A stretch of DNA of 7,846 nucleotides from an uncultured bacterium (GTDB taxonomy: Bacteria > Bacillota > Clostridia > TANB77 > CAG-508), in contig CAJMRU010000036.1 of assembly GCA_905215845.1 (NCBI GenBank), positions 1-7,846 on the forward strand. Reading direction: 5' to 3'. The notes under the pieces were generated by a model, which was not told the DNA's origin, did no database searches, and saw only the letters and a list, made by a program, of their open reading frames with translations. Every line of letters begins with the position of its first letter. Positions within the stretch are counted from its first letter, which is position 1. Positions 1 through 5,703 of this stretch are shown piece by piece. Both the position numbers and the translations under genes were made by a program.

Positions 1-395
1 GGTTCCAGACCTTTCGGAAGCTCTGTTCCCTCGGACTTTTCCGGACTGTGAGCCAGAACAAGTACCCTCAGACCTTCTTCTGCGTATTTCTGAGCCTGAC
101 TGATCATGTCCTGATTATTTTCCGGAAAAAGGAACTGCACAGCCCCCATAAGATAGGTTCCCTTTTCTGCAAACACTGCTCCGCTGTATTTCCGGTCAGA
201 AGAAAACGGTATCACATGCTCGCAGACCATAACAGGTCTTGCAGGAAAACGTTTCCTGAGAGCATTTGCCGTAGCGTTCTCATCGCGCAGCACATGCATA
301 AGGCTGCACATGATCTCTTCGATTTCCTTCATATCAACGGCTTTTGGTTCTTCTGAAAACAGTTCCGCCTGTTTCCCATTTTCTGTCCCGGCAGT
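1..395 (-). pseudogene. Fragment of a P-type cation-transport ATPase (nucleotide-binding domain), joined to rpmC
   Basis: About 131 codons without a stop, open at the window edge. The translation contains DENATANALRKRFP, then VIPFSSDRKYSGAVF followed by EKGTYLMGA, and finally GLRVLVLAHS and LPKGLEP. From memory these match the nucleotide-binding (N) domain of HAD-type P-type ATPases of the MgtA/CtpE-like group, where the FSS-x-RK-(Y/W)-SG motif and a GTY-x-GA strand lie beside the ATP site. The phosphorylation motif DKTGT, expected a few dozen residues before this domain, is absent because L29 sequence stands in its place, so no functional pump is encoded by what is visible. GC is about 49% and codons such as CTG, CCG, CGC and GGG are common, unlike every other gene here. 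It probably comes from another genome or locus. The family call is fairly confident; the transported ion cannot be told. Confidence 0.72.
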
Positions 396-596
396 ATTTT
401 TTGTTTCTGCTATTTTTCTTTCTGTTAATACAGTATTTATTTTAGCTATATCTTTTTTTACTTCTTTTATTTTCATTGGATTATCTAATCCATTTGTAGC
501 TAAACTAAATTTTAATTTGAATAATTCTGTTTTTAGTTCACCTAATTCTTTTTCTAAATCTGGTGAAGACATTTCTCTTATTTTATTTATCTTCAT
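1..596 (-). CDS. rpmC: 50S ribosomal protein L29, running in frame into foreign ATPase sequence (partial, probably chimeric)
   Basis: From the ATG at 594-596 an uninterrupted frame runs to the left edge of the window. The first 67 or so residues are L29, a small protein of the 50S subunit near the peptide exit: it begins MKINKIREMS, has the Leu/Lys-rich first helix and the conserved stretch around LDNPMKIKEV (residues 37-46), and ends near VLTERKIAETKN, about the usual length of L29. No stop follows; instead the frame continues into P-type ATPase sequence with different base composition (see 1-395). Another ATG lies one codon upstream (597-599); I prefer 594-596 because MKIN is typical of the family and the AGGTAGGTG ribosome binding site is better spaced for it. 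The start overlaps the end of rplP by 14 bases, implying translational coupling. The L29 identification is sure; the fused protein is probably not real. Confidence 0.85.
   Translation of the reverse strand, partial: MKINKIREMSSPDLEKELGELKTELFKLKFSLATNGLDNPMKIKEVKKDIAKINTVLTERKIAETKNTAGTENGKQAELFSEEPKAVDMKEIEEIMCSLMHVLRDENATANALRKRFPARPVMVCEHVIPFSSDRKYSGAVFAEKGTYLMGAVQFLFPENNQDMISQAQKYAEEGLRVLVLAHSPEKSEGTELPKGLE
390..405. other. Composition breakpoint between ribosomal operon and foreign sequence
   Basis: Hand counts give roughly 192 G+C in 1-395 (about 49%) and 44 in 401-600 (about 22%). The switch coincides with the expected C-terminus of L29 and with a change in codon use. The exact join lies between about 390 and 405, at a T-run (minus strand A-run) that could hide a few bases of microhomology. 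No inverted repeat, target-site duplication or transposase is visible at it. Confidence 0.8.
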
Positions 597-1026
597 CATT
601 TTCACCTACCTTTTCAGTTTCTCTTGCTACAAATTTTGTTTTATTAGGTAGTTTGTTCATAGCAAGTCTTAAGGCTTCTCTTGCAGTTTCTTCAGGAACT
701 CCAGATATTTCAAACATAACTCTTCCTGGTTTTACAACTGCTACCCAATATTCAGGAGCACCTTTACCTTTACCCATACGAGTACCGATTGGTTTTGATG
801 TTATTGGTTTGTCTGGGAATATTTTAATCCAAACTTTTCCACCTCTTTTTATATAACGAGTCATAGCAATACGAGCTGCTTCTATTTGGTTACCTGTGAT
901 TAATCCAGCTGTAACTGCTTGGATTCCATATTCACCATCTGTAACTTTATTTCCTCTTGTTGCTTTTCCTCTCATTCTACCTTTTTGCATTTTTCTAAAT
1001 TTTGATCTTTTTGGCATTAATGGCAT
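583..1026 (-). CDS. rplP: 50S ribosomal protein L16
   Basis: 147 residues, close to the usual 136-147. L16 sits at the central protuberance of the 50S subunit, contacts the elbow of A-site tRNA and is added late in assembly. The N-terminus MPKRSKFRKMQKGRMRG (from residue 4) and the block RMGKGKGAPEYWVAVVKPG (83-101) are family hallmarks; Arg83 corresponds to the arginine that is hydroxylated in E. coli L16 (Arg81). The start ATG shares its A with the rpsC stop (TAATG), so the genes overlap by one base and are probably coupled; a GGAGG lies just upstream. A second in-frame ATG three codons later could be the true start, since many L16 proteins begin there. The C-terminus is a short acidic tail (GENDEDK). 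No sign of damage. Confidence 0.97.
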   Translation of the reverse strand: MPLMPKRSKFRKMQKGRMRGKATRGNKVTDGEYGIQAVTAGLITGNQIEAARIAMTRYIKRGGKVWIKIFPDKPITSKPIGTRMGKGKGAPEYWVAVVKPGRVMFEISGVPEETAREALRLAMNKLPNKTKFVARETEKVGENDEDK

Positions 1027-1682
1027 TATTTGTCTCCTCCTTCCATTTTCTTTGCAGGAAGAACTTCTCCTTTATATATCCAAACTTTTACACCGATTTT
1101 TCCGTATGTTGTATCTGCTTCTGCAAATCCATAATCTATATCAGCTCTTAAAGTTTGTAATGGTATATTACCTTCTTTATAGAATTCAGTTCTAGCCATG
1201 TCTGCTCCACCTAATCTTCCAGATACTGCAGTTTTTATTCCTAAAGCTCCAGCTTTCATAGATTTTTGCATACATTGTTTCATAGCTCTTCTGAATGAAA
1301 TTCTTCTTTCTAATTGTCCAGCAATATTTTCTGCAACTAATTGTGCATCTGTATCAATATTTTTAACTTCTACGATGTTTAAGTTAACATCTTTTCCTAT
1401 TAATTTTGCTACTTCAGCTTTTAAGCTTTCAGCTCCAGCTCCACCTTTTCCAATTACAATTCCTGGTTTTGCTGTATATAAGTTTATTTTTACTAGTTTT
1501 GCTGTTCTTTCAATTTCTATTTTAGAAATTCCAGCTGCGTATAATTTTTTCTTTAAAAATTTACGAATTTTTTGGTCTTCTACTAAATAATCTGCAAAAT
1601 CCTTAGAATCTGCATACCATTTAGAGTTCCAATCTTTTATTATACCAACTCTAACACCTGTTGGATGTACTTTTTGTCCCAT
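1026..1682 (-). CDS. rpsC: 30S ribosomal protein S3
   Basis: 218 residues, normal for bacterial S3, which lies at the mRNA entry channel of the 30S subunit and contributes to its helicase activity. It starts with the invariant MGQKVHPTGVRVGI. A type II KH RNA-binding domain is visible with its GxxG loop (VIGKGG, 76-81), and the C-terminal domain carries SGRLGGADMARTE (154-166) and YGKIGVKVWIYKGEVLP (193-209). The 23-bp gap to rplV contains AGGAGG, about 12 nt before the ATG, a slightly long spacing. It overlaps rplP by one base downstream. Gene position (rplV-rpsC-rplP) is the standard S10-operon order. Confidence 0.98.
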   Translation of the reverse strand: MGQKVHPTGVRVGIIKDWNSKWYADSKDFADYLVEDQKIRKFLKKKLYAAGISKIEIERTAKLVKINLYTAKPGIVIGKGGAGAESLKAEVAKLIGKDVNLNIVEVKNIDTDAQLVAENIAGQLERRISFRRAMKQCMQKSMKAGALGIKTAVSGRLGGADMARTEFYKEGNIPLQTLRADIDYGFAEADTTYGKIGVKVWIYKGEVLPAKKMEGGDK

Positions 1683-1705
1683 GGTCTTTTAAAACCTCCT
1701 ATCTT

Positions 1706-2065
1706 CTATTTTTCTTTTACTACTATTGTTATATGACTTGTTCTTTTTCTTATTCTTACAGCTGAACCTTTTGCAGCAGGTCTTATTCTTTTTAGTGTTG
1801 GACCTTGATTTGCATAGATTTCAGCAACATATAAGTTTTCATGTTTCATATTATGATTATTTTCAGCATTCGCAATTGCTGATTTTAATAATTTTTCTAT
1901 AATTTCTGATGATGCTTTTGGTGTGAATTTTACGATTGCTAAAGCTTCATCAACATTTTTTCCTCTTATTAAGTCTGCAACTATTTTAACTTTTCTAGCT
2001 GATATTCTTGTATATTTAAGAGTTGCTCTAGCTTCGTTTACTACTACTGTTTCTTGCTCTTGCAC
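1706..2065 (-). CDS. rplV: 50S ribosomal protein L22 (GTG start)
   Basis: 119 residues. L22 binds all domains of 23S rRNA and its beta-hairpin lines the peptide exit tunnel near the macrolide site. The globular part shows RISARKVKIVADLIRGK (20-36), and the tunnel hairpin is GPTLKRIRPAAKGSAVRIR (88-106) followed by KRTSHITIVV. The most likely start is GTG at 2063-2065, 8 nt after AGGAGG; it gives an N-terminal arm of about ten residues before EARATLKY, as in some other clostridial L22 proteins. An ATG five bases further upstream is out of frame and closer (3 nt) to the Shine-Dalgarno; it opens only an eight-codon ORF (2044-2070). A 100-bp gap with a strong hairpin separates the gene from rpsS. 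Confidence 0.96.
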   Translation of the reverse strand: MQEQETVVVNEARATLKYTRISARKVKIVADLIRGKNVDEALAIVKFTPKASSEIIEKLLKSAIANAENNHNMKHENLYVAEIYANQGPTLKRIRPAAKGSAVRIRKRTSHITIVVKEK

Positions 2066-2070
2066 TTCAT
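2044..2070 (-). other. Eight-codon out-of-frame ORF overlapping the rplV start
   Basis: ATG at 2068-2070 opens MKCKSKKQ and a TAG at 2044-2046. It uses the same Shine-Dalgarno as the rplV GTG five bases downstream, but at only 3 nt spacing. It may be chance; if used it would compete with L22 initiation. Confidence 0.25.
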
Positions 2071-2085
2071 TCTCCTCCTTTTTCT

Positions 2086-2136
2086 AGGTCGTACCCTAGG
2101 GGAATTATAATTCCCCACTAGCATATTATTAGACCT
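2086..2136. promoter_or_regulatory. Strong hairpin in the rpsS-rplV gap with an 18-bp perfect palindrome
   Basis: The core GGGGAATTATAATTCCCC (2099-2116) is a perfect palindrome. It extends through CTA/TAG pairs (2096-2098 with 2119-2121, across a two-base bulge), and an outer AGGTC/GACCT stem (2086-2090 with 2132-2136) closes the structure. On the transcribed minus strand the hairpin ends just before AGAAAAAGGAGG, the rplV ribosome binding site, so it could affect L22 translation, RNA processing or stability. Read on the plus strand it is followed by six T (2136-2141) and could act as a terminator for antisense transcripts. The palindrome is certain; its role is not known. Confidence 0.6.
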
Positions 2137-2165
2137 TTTTTATAGTATATAATACCGATTATATT

Positions 2166-2447
2166 TTATTTTTTAACTTTAGTTGTCTTTTCTCCTGCAT
2201 GACCTTTATATGTTCTTGTAGGAGCAAATTCACCTAATTTATGACCAATCATTTCTTCTGTAATATAAATTGGAACATGTTTTCTTCCATCATGTACAGC
2301 TATTGTATGACCAACCATTTGTGGATATATTGTTGAAGCTCTTGACCATGTCTTTAAAACTTCTTTAGCTCCTGTTTCATTCATAGCTTCTACTCTTTTT
2401 AATAATTCAGGTGCTACAAATGGTATTTTTTTGCTTGATCTTGACAT
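2166..2447 (-). CDS. rpsS: 30S ribosomal protein S19
   Basis: 93 residues, standard length. S19 forms a complex with S13 in the head of the 30S subunit near the A and P sites. It begins MSRSSKKIPFVAPELL, and the family signature GHKLGEFAPTRTYKGHAG lies at 68-85; the C-terminal tail is basic (KTTKVKK). AAAGGAGG lies about 8 nt before the ATG. The 65-bp gap to rplB holds a small hairpin (2474-2495) and the 100-bp gap to rplV a larger one, both wider than usual for this operon. Confidence 0.98.
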   Translation of the reverse strand: MSRSSKKIPFVAPELLKRVEAMNETGAKEVLKTWSRASTIYPQMVGHTIAVHDGRKHVPIYITEEMIGHKLGEFAPTRTYKGHAGEKTTKVKK

Positions 2448-2473
2448 TTAAGTTTCCTCCTTTTCTAGGATTA

Positions 2474-2495
2474 TAGTTTATGATTATATAAACTA
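2474..2495. promoter_or_regulatory. 8-bp hairpin in the rplB-rpsS gap
   Basis: TAGTTTAT (2474-2481) pairs with ATAAACTA (2488-2495) across a six-base loop. It lies between the rplB stop and the rpsS ribosome binding site on the transcribed strand. No T-run follows in the minus direction, so a terminator is unlikely; an RNA-processing or stability element is possible. The stem is entirely AT-rich and could be chance. Confidence 0.35.
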
Positions 2496-2512
2496 ATTTA
2501 ATCCATAAAATT

Positions 2513-3340
2513 CTATTTTCTTCTCTTAACGATAAATTTATTTGATAATTTCTTTTTATTTCTTGTTTTGTATCCAAGAGCTGGTTTACCCCAAGGAGTA
2601 AGTGGTCCAGCGTGTCCTATTGGAGCTCTACCTTCTCCACCACCATGAGGGTGATCTACTGGGTTCATTACAGAACCTCTAACTGTTGGTCTAATTCCCA
2701 TATGTCTTTTTCTACCAGCTTTACCAATTTTTAAGTTTTCATGGTCGCTGTTTCCTATTACACCGATTGTTGCTCTACATTTTGCTAAAATTAATCTCAT
2801 TTCTCCAGAAGGTAATCTTACGTGTGCGTATTTTCCTTCTTTAGCCATTAATTGAGCACTTTGTCCAGCAGCTTTTACTAATTTTCCACCTTGTCCTGGA
2901 TTTAATTCAATATTATGAATTAATGTACCTACTGGTATAGCATTTATTGGCATACAGTTTCCTGGTTTGATATCAGCTGTTTCTCCTGATACAACTTTAT
3001 CTCCATCTGTTAATCCTTGTGGTGCTAATATATATGCTTTTTCTCCATCTTCATATTGGATTAAAGCTATATTTGCACTTCTGTTTGGATCGTATTCGAT
3101 ACCAATAACTTGTGCTTCTATATTGTCTTTTCTTCTTTTAAAATCTATTATTCTATATTTTTGTCTGTTTCCACCACCTTGGTGTCTTACAGTTATTCTT
3201 CCATATGAGTTTCTACCTGCATTTTTCTTTTTCTTTGCAAGTAATGATTTTTCAGGAGTTTTCTTTGTTATTTCTGCAAAATCTGAAACTGTCATATTTC
3301 TTCTTGATGGTGTATATGCTTTAAAATGTTTCATTCCCAT
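2513..3340 (-). CDS. rplB: 50S ribosomal protein L2
   Basis: 275 residues, close to E. coli's 273. L2 is a primary 23S rRNA binder needed for subunit joining and for the peptidyl-transferase region. The start MGMKHFKAYTPSRRNMTVSDF and EKSLL (31-35) match the family. GGRNRQ-like GGGNRQKYRIIDFKRRKD (55-72) belongs to the OB-fold domain. VMNPVDHPHGGGEG (224-237) is the diagnostic motif, with His230 at the position of the functionally important His229 of E. coli. The C-terminus is basic (FIVKRRK). AAGGAGAG lies about 8 nt before the ATG; a second ATG two codons in is a less likely start. The gene is separated from rplW by 99 bp. Confidence 0.98.
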   Translation of the reverse strand: MGMKHFKAYTPSRRNMTVSDFAEITKKTPEKSLLAKKKKNAGRNSYGRITVRHQGGGNRQKYRIIDFKRRKDNIEAQVIGIEYDPNRSANIALIQYEDGEKAYILAPQGLTDGDKVVSGETADIKPGNCMPINAIPVGTLIHNIELNPGQGGKLVKAAGQSAQLMAKEGKYAHVRLPSGEMRLILAKCRATIGVIGNSDHENLKIGKAGRKRHMGIRPTVRGSVMNPVDHPHGGGEGRAPIGHAGPLTPWGKPALGYKTRNKKKLSNKFIVKRRK

Positions 3341-3367
3341 TTTTGATTCTCTCCTTATTTCTTATTT

Positions 3368-3390
3368 GATAGACTTTTTCCTGCTCTATC
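3368..3390. promoter_or_regulatory. 6-bp hairpin in the rplW-rplB gap
   Basis: GATAGA (3368-3373) pairs with TCTATC (3385-3390) around an 11-base loop in the 99-bp gap between rplW and rplB. A second weak CGAG/CTCG stem lies about 3409-3424. No gene or clear promoter was found in the gap. The stems are short, so function is doubtful. Confidence 0.25.
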
Positions 3391-3439
3391 TTACAGATAT
3401 TCTTTATTATCCGAGTTATTTCTCGATATTTCTCATCAA

Positions 3440-3787
3440 TTATGCTCCCATAAATTCTTCGATTGAATCTTTATATTTTTTAGAAGCTTTTGCTTGTTTT
3501 CCACCTTTTGTTAAGTATGTTTCATCTGCTGGATTTGTATCAATAGTAACTATTGCTTTTTTCCAATCTGATGTTCTACCTACATGGTATCCAACTCTTT
3601 TTTTCTTTCCGTTTACTTTCATTGTATTAACTTTTAATACTTTAACTTCAAAAAGTTTTTCAACAGCTTTTGCTATTTCAACTTTTGTTGCTTTTTTGTT
3701 TACTTTGAAAGTGTATTTACCTTCTTGTAATTGGTCATTACTTTTTTCAGTAACAACTGGTGCTATTATTATTTCTTCTGGTAACAT
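3440..3787 (-). CDS. rplW: 50S ribosomal protein L23
   Basis: 115 residues, somewhat longer than the common 95-100. L23 sits at the mouth of the exit tunnel and docks trigger factor and signal recognition particle. Family features seen are IIIAPVVTEKS near the N-terminus, YTFKVNKKATKVEIAKAVEKLF (25-46), VKVLKVNTMKVNGKKKR and RTSDWKKAIVTI. The extra length is a C-terminal tail rich in Lys and Ser after residue about 85. The start ATG overlaps the rplD stop by one base (TAATG), and GAGGAGGTG lies inside the 3' end of rplD, so translation is probably coupled. Confidence 0.97.
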   Translation of the reverse strand: MLPEEIIIAPVVTEKSNDQLQEGKYTFKVNKKATKVEIAKAVEKLFEVKVLKVNTMKVNGKKKRVGYHVGRTSDWKKAIVTIDTNPADETYLTKGGKQAKASKKYKDSIEEFMGA

Positions 3788-4410
3788 TATGCGTACACCT
3801 CCTCTAATTTCTTAACAGTATCTACTGGTAAAATTAGATTTGTATATTTTAATAAATCAAATATGTTTATGTTATTAGCAACTATTGTTTTAACACCTTC
3901 AATATTTCTTGATGACATTAAAACATTTTTGTTGTTTTCTGGAAGAATTATTAATGTTTTTCCTTCAACTTTCATATCTGCTAATGCTTTAACCATAGTT
4001 TTTGTTTTGATTTCTTTTACTTCTAATTTATCAACTACTGTTAATTCTTTTTCTAATACTTTAGAACTTAATACTGATCTAATAGCAAGTCTTCTTTCTT
4101 TTTTATTAACTGTATATTTGTATGAACGAGGTTTTGGTCCTAATGCTATACCACCTTTAATCCATTGTGGAGCTCTTATAGAACCTTGTCTTGCTCTACC
4201 TGTTCCTTTTTGTCTCCATGGTTTTCTACCACCACCTGAAACTTCTGCTCTTGTTTTTGTACTTTGTGTACCTTGTCTTTGATTAGCTAAATAATTTACT
4301 AATACACTGTGAACTATTGCTTCATTTGGTTCAATTCCAAATACGCTTTCTGCTAATTCTATATCACTTACTTTTTTACCTTTCATGTCTAATACATCTA
4401 CTTTTGGCAT
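3787..4410 (-). CDS. rplD: 50S ribosomal protein L4
   Basis: 207 residues, typical. L4 is an early-assembly protein whose long loop reaches the exit tunnel opposite L22; in E. coli it also represses its own operon through the S10 leader. The loop is clear: SGGGRKPWRQKGTGRARQGS (58-77), then IRAPQWIKGG (78-87). The remainder contains LGPKPRSYKYTVNKKERR and a C-terminal domain ending LILPVDTVKKLEEVYA. AAGGAGG lies in the 20-bp gap after rplC. Whether L4 regulates this operon is not shown by the sequence, but the long rpsJ leader makes it a natural candidate ligand. Confidence 0.98.
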   Translation of the reverse strand: MPKVDVLDMKGKKVSDIELAESVFGIEPNEAIVHSVLVNYLANQRQGTQSTKTRAEVSGGGRKPWRQKGTGRARQGSIRAPQWIKGGIALGPKPRSYKYTVNKKERRLAIRSVLSSKVLEKELTVVDKLEVKEIKTKTMVKALADMKVEGKTLIILPENNKNVLMSSRNIEGVKTIVANNINIFDLLKYTNLILPVDTVKKLEEVYA

Positions 4411-4430
4411 TTCTTTCTTCCTCCTTCCTT

Positions 4431-5066
4431 CTATTTACTAGCCTTTACAGCTGATTTTACTTTTAATATTGCTCCTTTTGGTCCTGGAACACTACCTTTT
4501 ACTAATATTACATTTTTATCCATGTCAACTCTTACAACATCTAGGTTTTGGATTGTAACTGTAACTCTTCCCATATGTCCTGGTAATTTTTTACCTTTAA
4601 ATACTCTACCTGGTGTTGATGTAGATCCCATTGAACCTGGTCTTCTATGATACATAGAACCATGTCCCATTGGTCCTCTGTGTTGTCCATGTCTTTTGAT
4701 AACACCTTGGAATCCTTTTCCTTTTGATGTTCCTTGAACATCTATTTTTTCTCCAGCTTCAAAAACATCTGCTTTAAGTTCATCTCCAACTTTAATTCCT
4801 TCTAATGAATCAATTCTGAATTCTCTTAAATGTTTTTTGTTAGCTAATTTTGCTTTTGCAAAATGTCCTGCTTCTGGTTTGTTGATATGTTTATCTTTTA
4901 TATCCCCAAATCCTAATTGAACTGCATTGTACCCATCTGTTTCTACTGTTTTAACTTGAGCTACAACACATGGTCCAGCTTCTATAACTGTTACTGGAAT
5001 AACATTTCCTTTTTCATCAAAGATTTGTGTCATTCCAACTTTTCTTCCGATTATTCCTTTTTTCAT
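4431..5066 (-). CDS. rplC: 50S ribosomal protein L3
   Basis: 211 residues, normal. L3 is one of the two assembly initiators of the 50S subunit and sends a loop to the peptidyl-transferase centre. It starts MKKGIIGRKVGMTQIFDEKG. The family signature region GTSKGKGFQGVIKRHG is at 112-127 and the central loop continues through RGPMGHGSMYHRRPGS (130-145), STPGRVFKGKKLPGHMG (150-166) and VTVTIQNL. AGGAGG lies about 11 nt before the ATG. The gene is separated from rpsJ by an unusually wide 123-bp gap containing two hairpins; rplD follows after 20 bp. Confidence 0.98.
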   Translation of the reverse strand: MKKGIIGRKVGMTQIFDEKGNVIPVTVIEAGPCVVAQVKTVETDGYNAVQLGFGDIKDKHINKPEAGHFAKAKLANKKHLREFRIDSLEGIKVGDELKADVFEAGEKIDVQGTSKGKGFQGVIKRHGQHRGPMGHGSMYHRRPGSMGSTSTPGRVFKGKKLPGHMGRVTVTIQNLDVVRVDMDKNVILVKGSVPGPKGAILKVKSAVKASK

Positions 5067-5090
5067 TTTACTATTTCCTCCTAACTATTG

Positions 5091-5129
5091 GCTGATAAAA
5101 TTTTATATGTATTTTACTTACTTATCAGC
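5091..5129. promoter_or_regulatory. 8-bp hairpin in the rpsJ-rplC gap, close to the rplC ribosome binding site
   Basis: GCTGATAA (5091-5098) and TTATCAGC (5122-5129) are perfectly complementary across an AT-rich 23-base loop. On the transcribed strand the stem ends about six bases before AGGAGG of rplC, so it may influence L3 initiation or serve as a processing site. No terminal T-run on that strand. Confidence 0.45.
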
Positions 5130-5134
5130 TTGGT

Positions 5135-5171
5135 TTTGATGCTACATATTTATTTGTAGTCTAAAATCAAA
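5135..5171. promoter_or_regulatory. Second hairpin in the rpsJ-rplC gap
   Basis: TTTGAT (5135-5140) pairs with ATCAAA (5166-5171), and inside it CTACA (5142-5146) pairs with TGTAG (5155-5159) around an eight-base loop, with a small internal loop between the stems. Together with the hairpin at 5091-5129 it fills most of the gap. I found no promoter consensus here. Confidence 0.4.
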
Positions 5172-5189
5172 TTACTATAATTTCATTAA

Positions 5190-5513
5190 TTATAATTTTA
5201 TTTCGATGTTAACACCAGCTGGTAATTCTAATTTCATTAAACTATCAACTGTTTTTTGTGTTGGGTAAAGAATGTCGATAACTCTTTTATGTGTTCTCAT
5301 TTCAAATTGTTCTCTTGAATCTTTATATTTGTGTGGAGAACGTAATATTGTTACGATTTCTTTTTGTGTTGGTAATGGAATAGGACCTGATACCTTTGCT
5401 CCTGTTTTTTTAGCAGTATCTACTATTTTTTCAGCAGACTGTTCTAAAATTACATGGTCATAAGCTTTTAGTCTTATTCTAATTTTTTCACTTGTTGCTA
5501 CTTGTTTTGCCAT
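5190..5513 (-). CDS. rpsJ: 30S ribosomal protein S10 (NusE)
   Basis: 107 residues against about 102 in most bacteria; the difference is a short N-terminal MAKQVATSE. S10 is a head protein of the 30S subunit and, as NusE, joins NusB in transcription antitermination and links NusG to the ribosome. RIRLKAYDH (12-20) and the signature GPIPLPTQKEIVTILRSPH (43-61) with REQFEMRTHKR (67-77) are diagnostic. AAGGAGG lies 10 nt before the ATG. It is the first gene of the operon and is preceded by a leader of about 350 nt from a strong promoter at 5869-5897, so its expression, and that of the genes behind it, is probably controlled in the leader. Confidence 0.98.
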   Translation of the reverse strand: MAKQVATSEKIRIRLKAYDHVILEQSAEKIVDTAKKTGAKVSGPIPLPTQKEIVTILRSPHKYKDSREQFEMRTHKRVIDILYPTQKTVDSLMKLELPAGVNIEIKL

Positions 5514-5551
5514 TGTAATTTTCCCTCCTTCTTAAAAATTATTTTTTGTTT

Positions 5552-5620
5552 GTGATAGCTATAGTTGCTACCTAAATTACCGTGGCAAGTTAAAACGCAC
5601 TCTGGTGTTTTCAATATCAC
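5552..5620 (-). promoter_or_regulatory. Candidate structured RNA domain just upstream of rpsJ
   Basis: On the transcript GUGAUA (5620-5615) pairs with UAUCAC (5557-5552) and encloses two imperfect arms: one from the AAAAC/GUUUU pair with a CAC/GUG tip, the other from UUGC/GCAA with mismatches. This gives a three-way-junction-like fold about 40 nt before the rpsJ ATG. The closing stem is clear; the inner arms are weak and were folded by eye only. Confidence 0.4.
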
Positions 5621-5626
5621 TTTTAT

Positions 5627-5684
5627 AAAAAAGACTTTACAACTATCTAAATAATAATCTTTAAATAGTTTCTACGGGTCTTTT
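5627..5684 (-). terminator. Terminator-like hairpin in the rpsJ leader, proximal to the gene
   Basis: On the transcript AAAAGAC (5684-5678) pairs with GUCUUUU (5635-5629), with an inner AACUAU/AUAGUU stem (5670-5665 with 5646-5641) and an AU-rich loop. The 3' arm runs into six U (5632-5627). The stem is poor in GC, so termination would be weak or conditional, as in an attenuator. Confidence 0.4.
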
Positions 5685-5703
5685 AAAAGTAACATTAATT
5701 TGT

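Noticed and set aside
385..410. Insertion by an IS element or phage at the left join
   Set aside because: No terminal inverted repeats, target duplication, integrase or transposase sequence is visible; the foreign DNA is the middle of an ATPase gene.
48..856. Overlapping plus-strand open frames at the left end
   Set aside because: They are antisense to the ATPase fragment, rpmC and rplP and resemble no family; two of them cross the composition break.
2100..2165. TATAAT-like boxes in the rpsS-rplV gap as an internal promoter
   Set aside because: The region is nearly all A and T, so such boxes are expected by chance, and no -35 box lies at 16-18 bp.
2967..3815. 282-residue plus-strand open frame
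   Set aside because: It is antisense to rplB and rplW, whose products are unmistakable; the translation is Phe/Ser/Leu-rich, as expected from the complement of Lys-rich genes.
4541..4741. 66-residue minus-strand open frame inside rplC
   Set aside because: It is a shifted frame of L3 with no own ribosome binding site.
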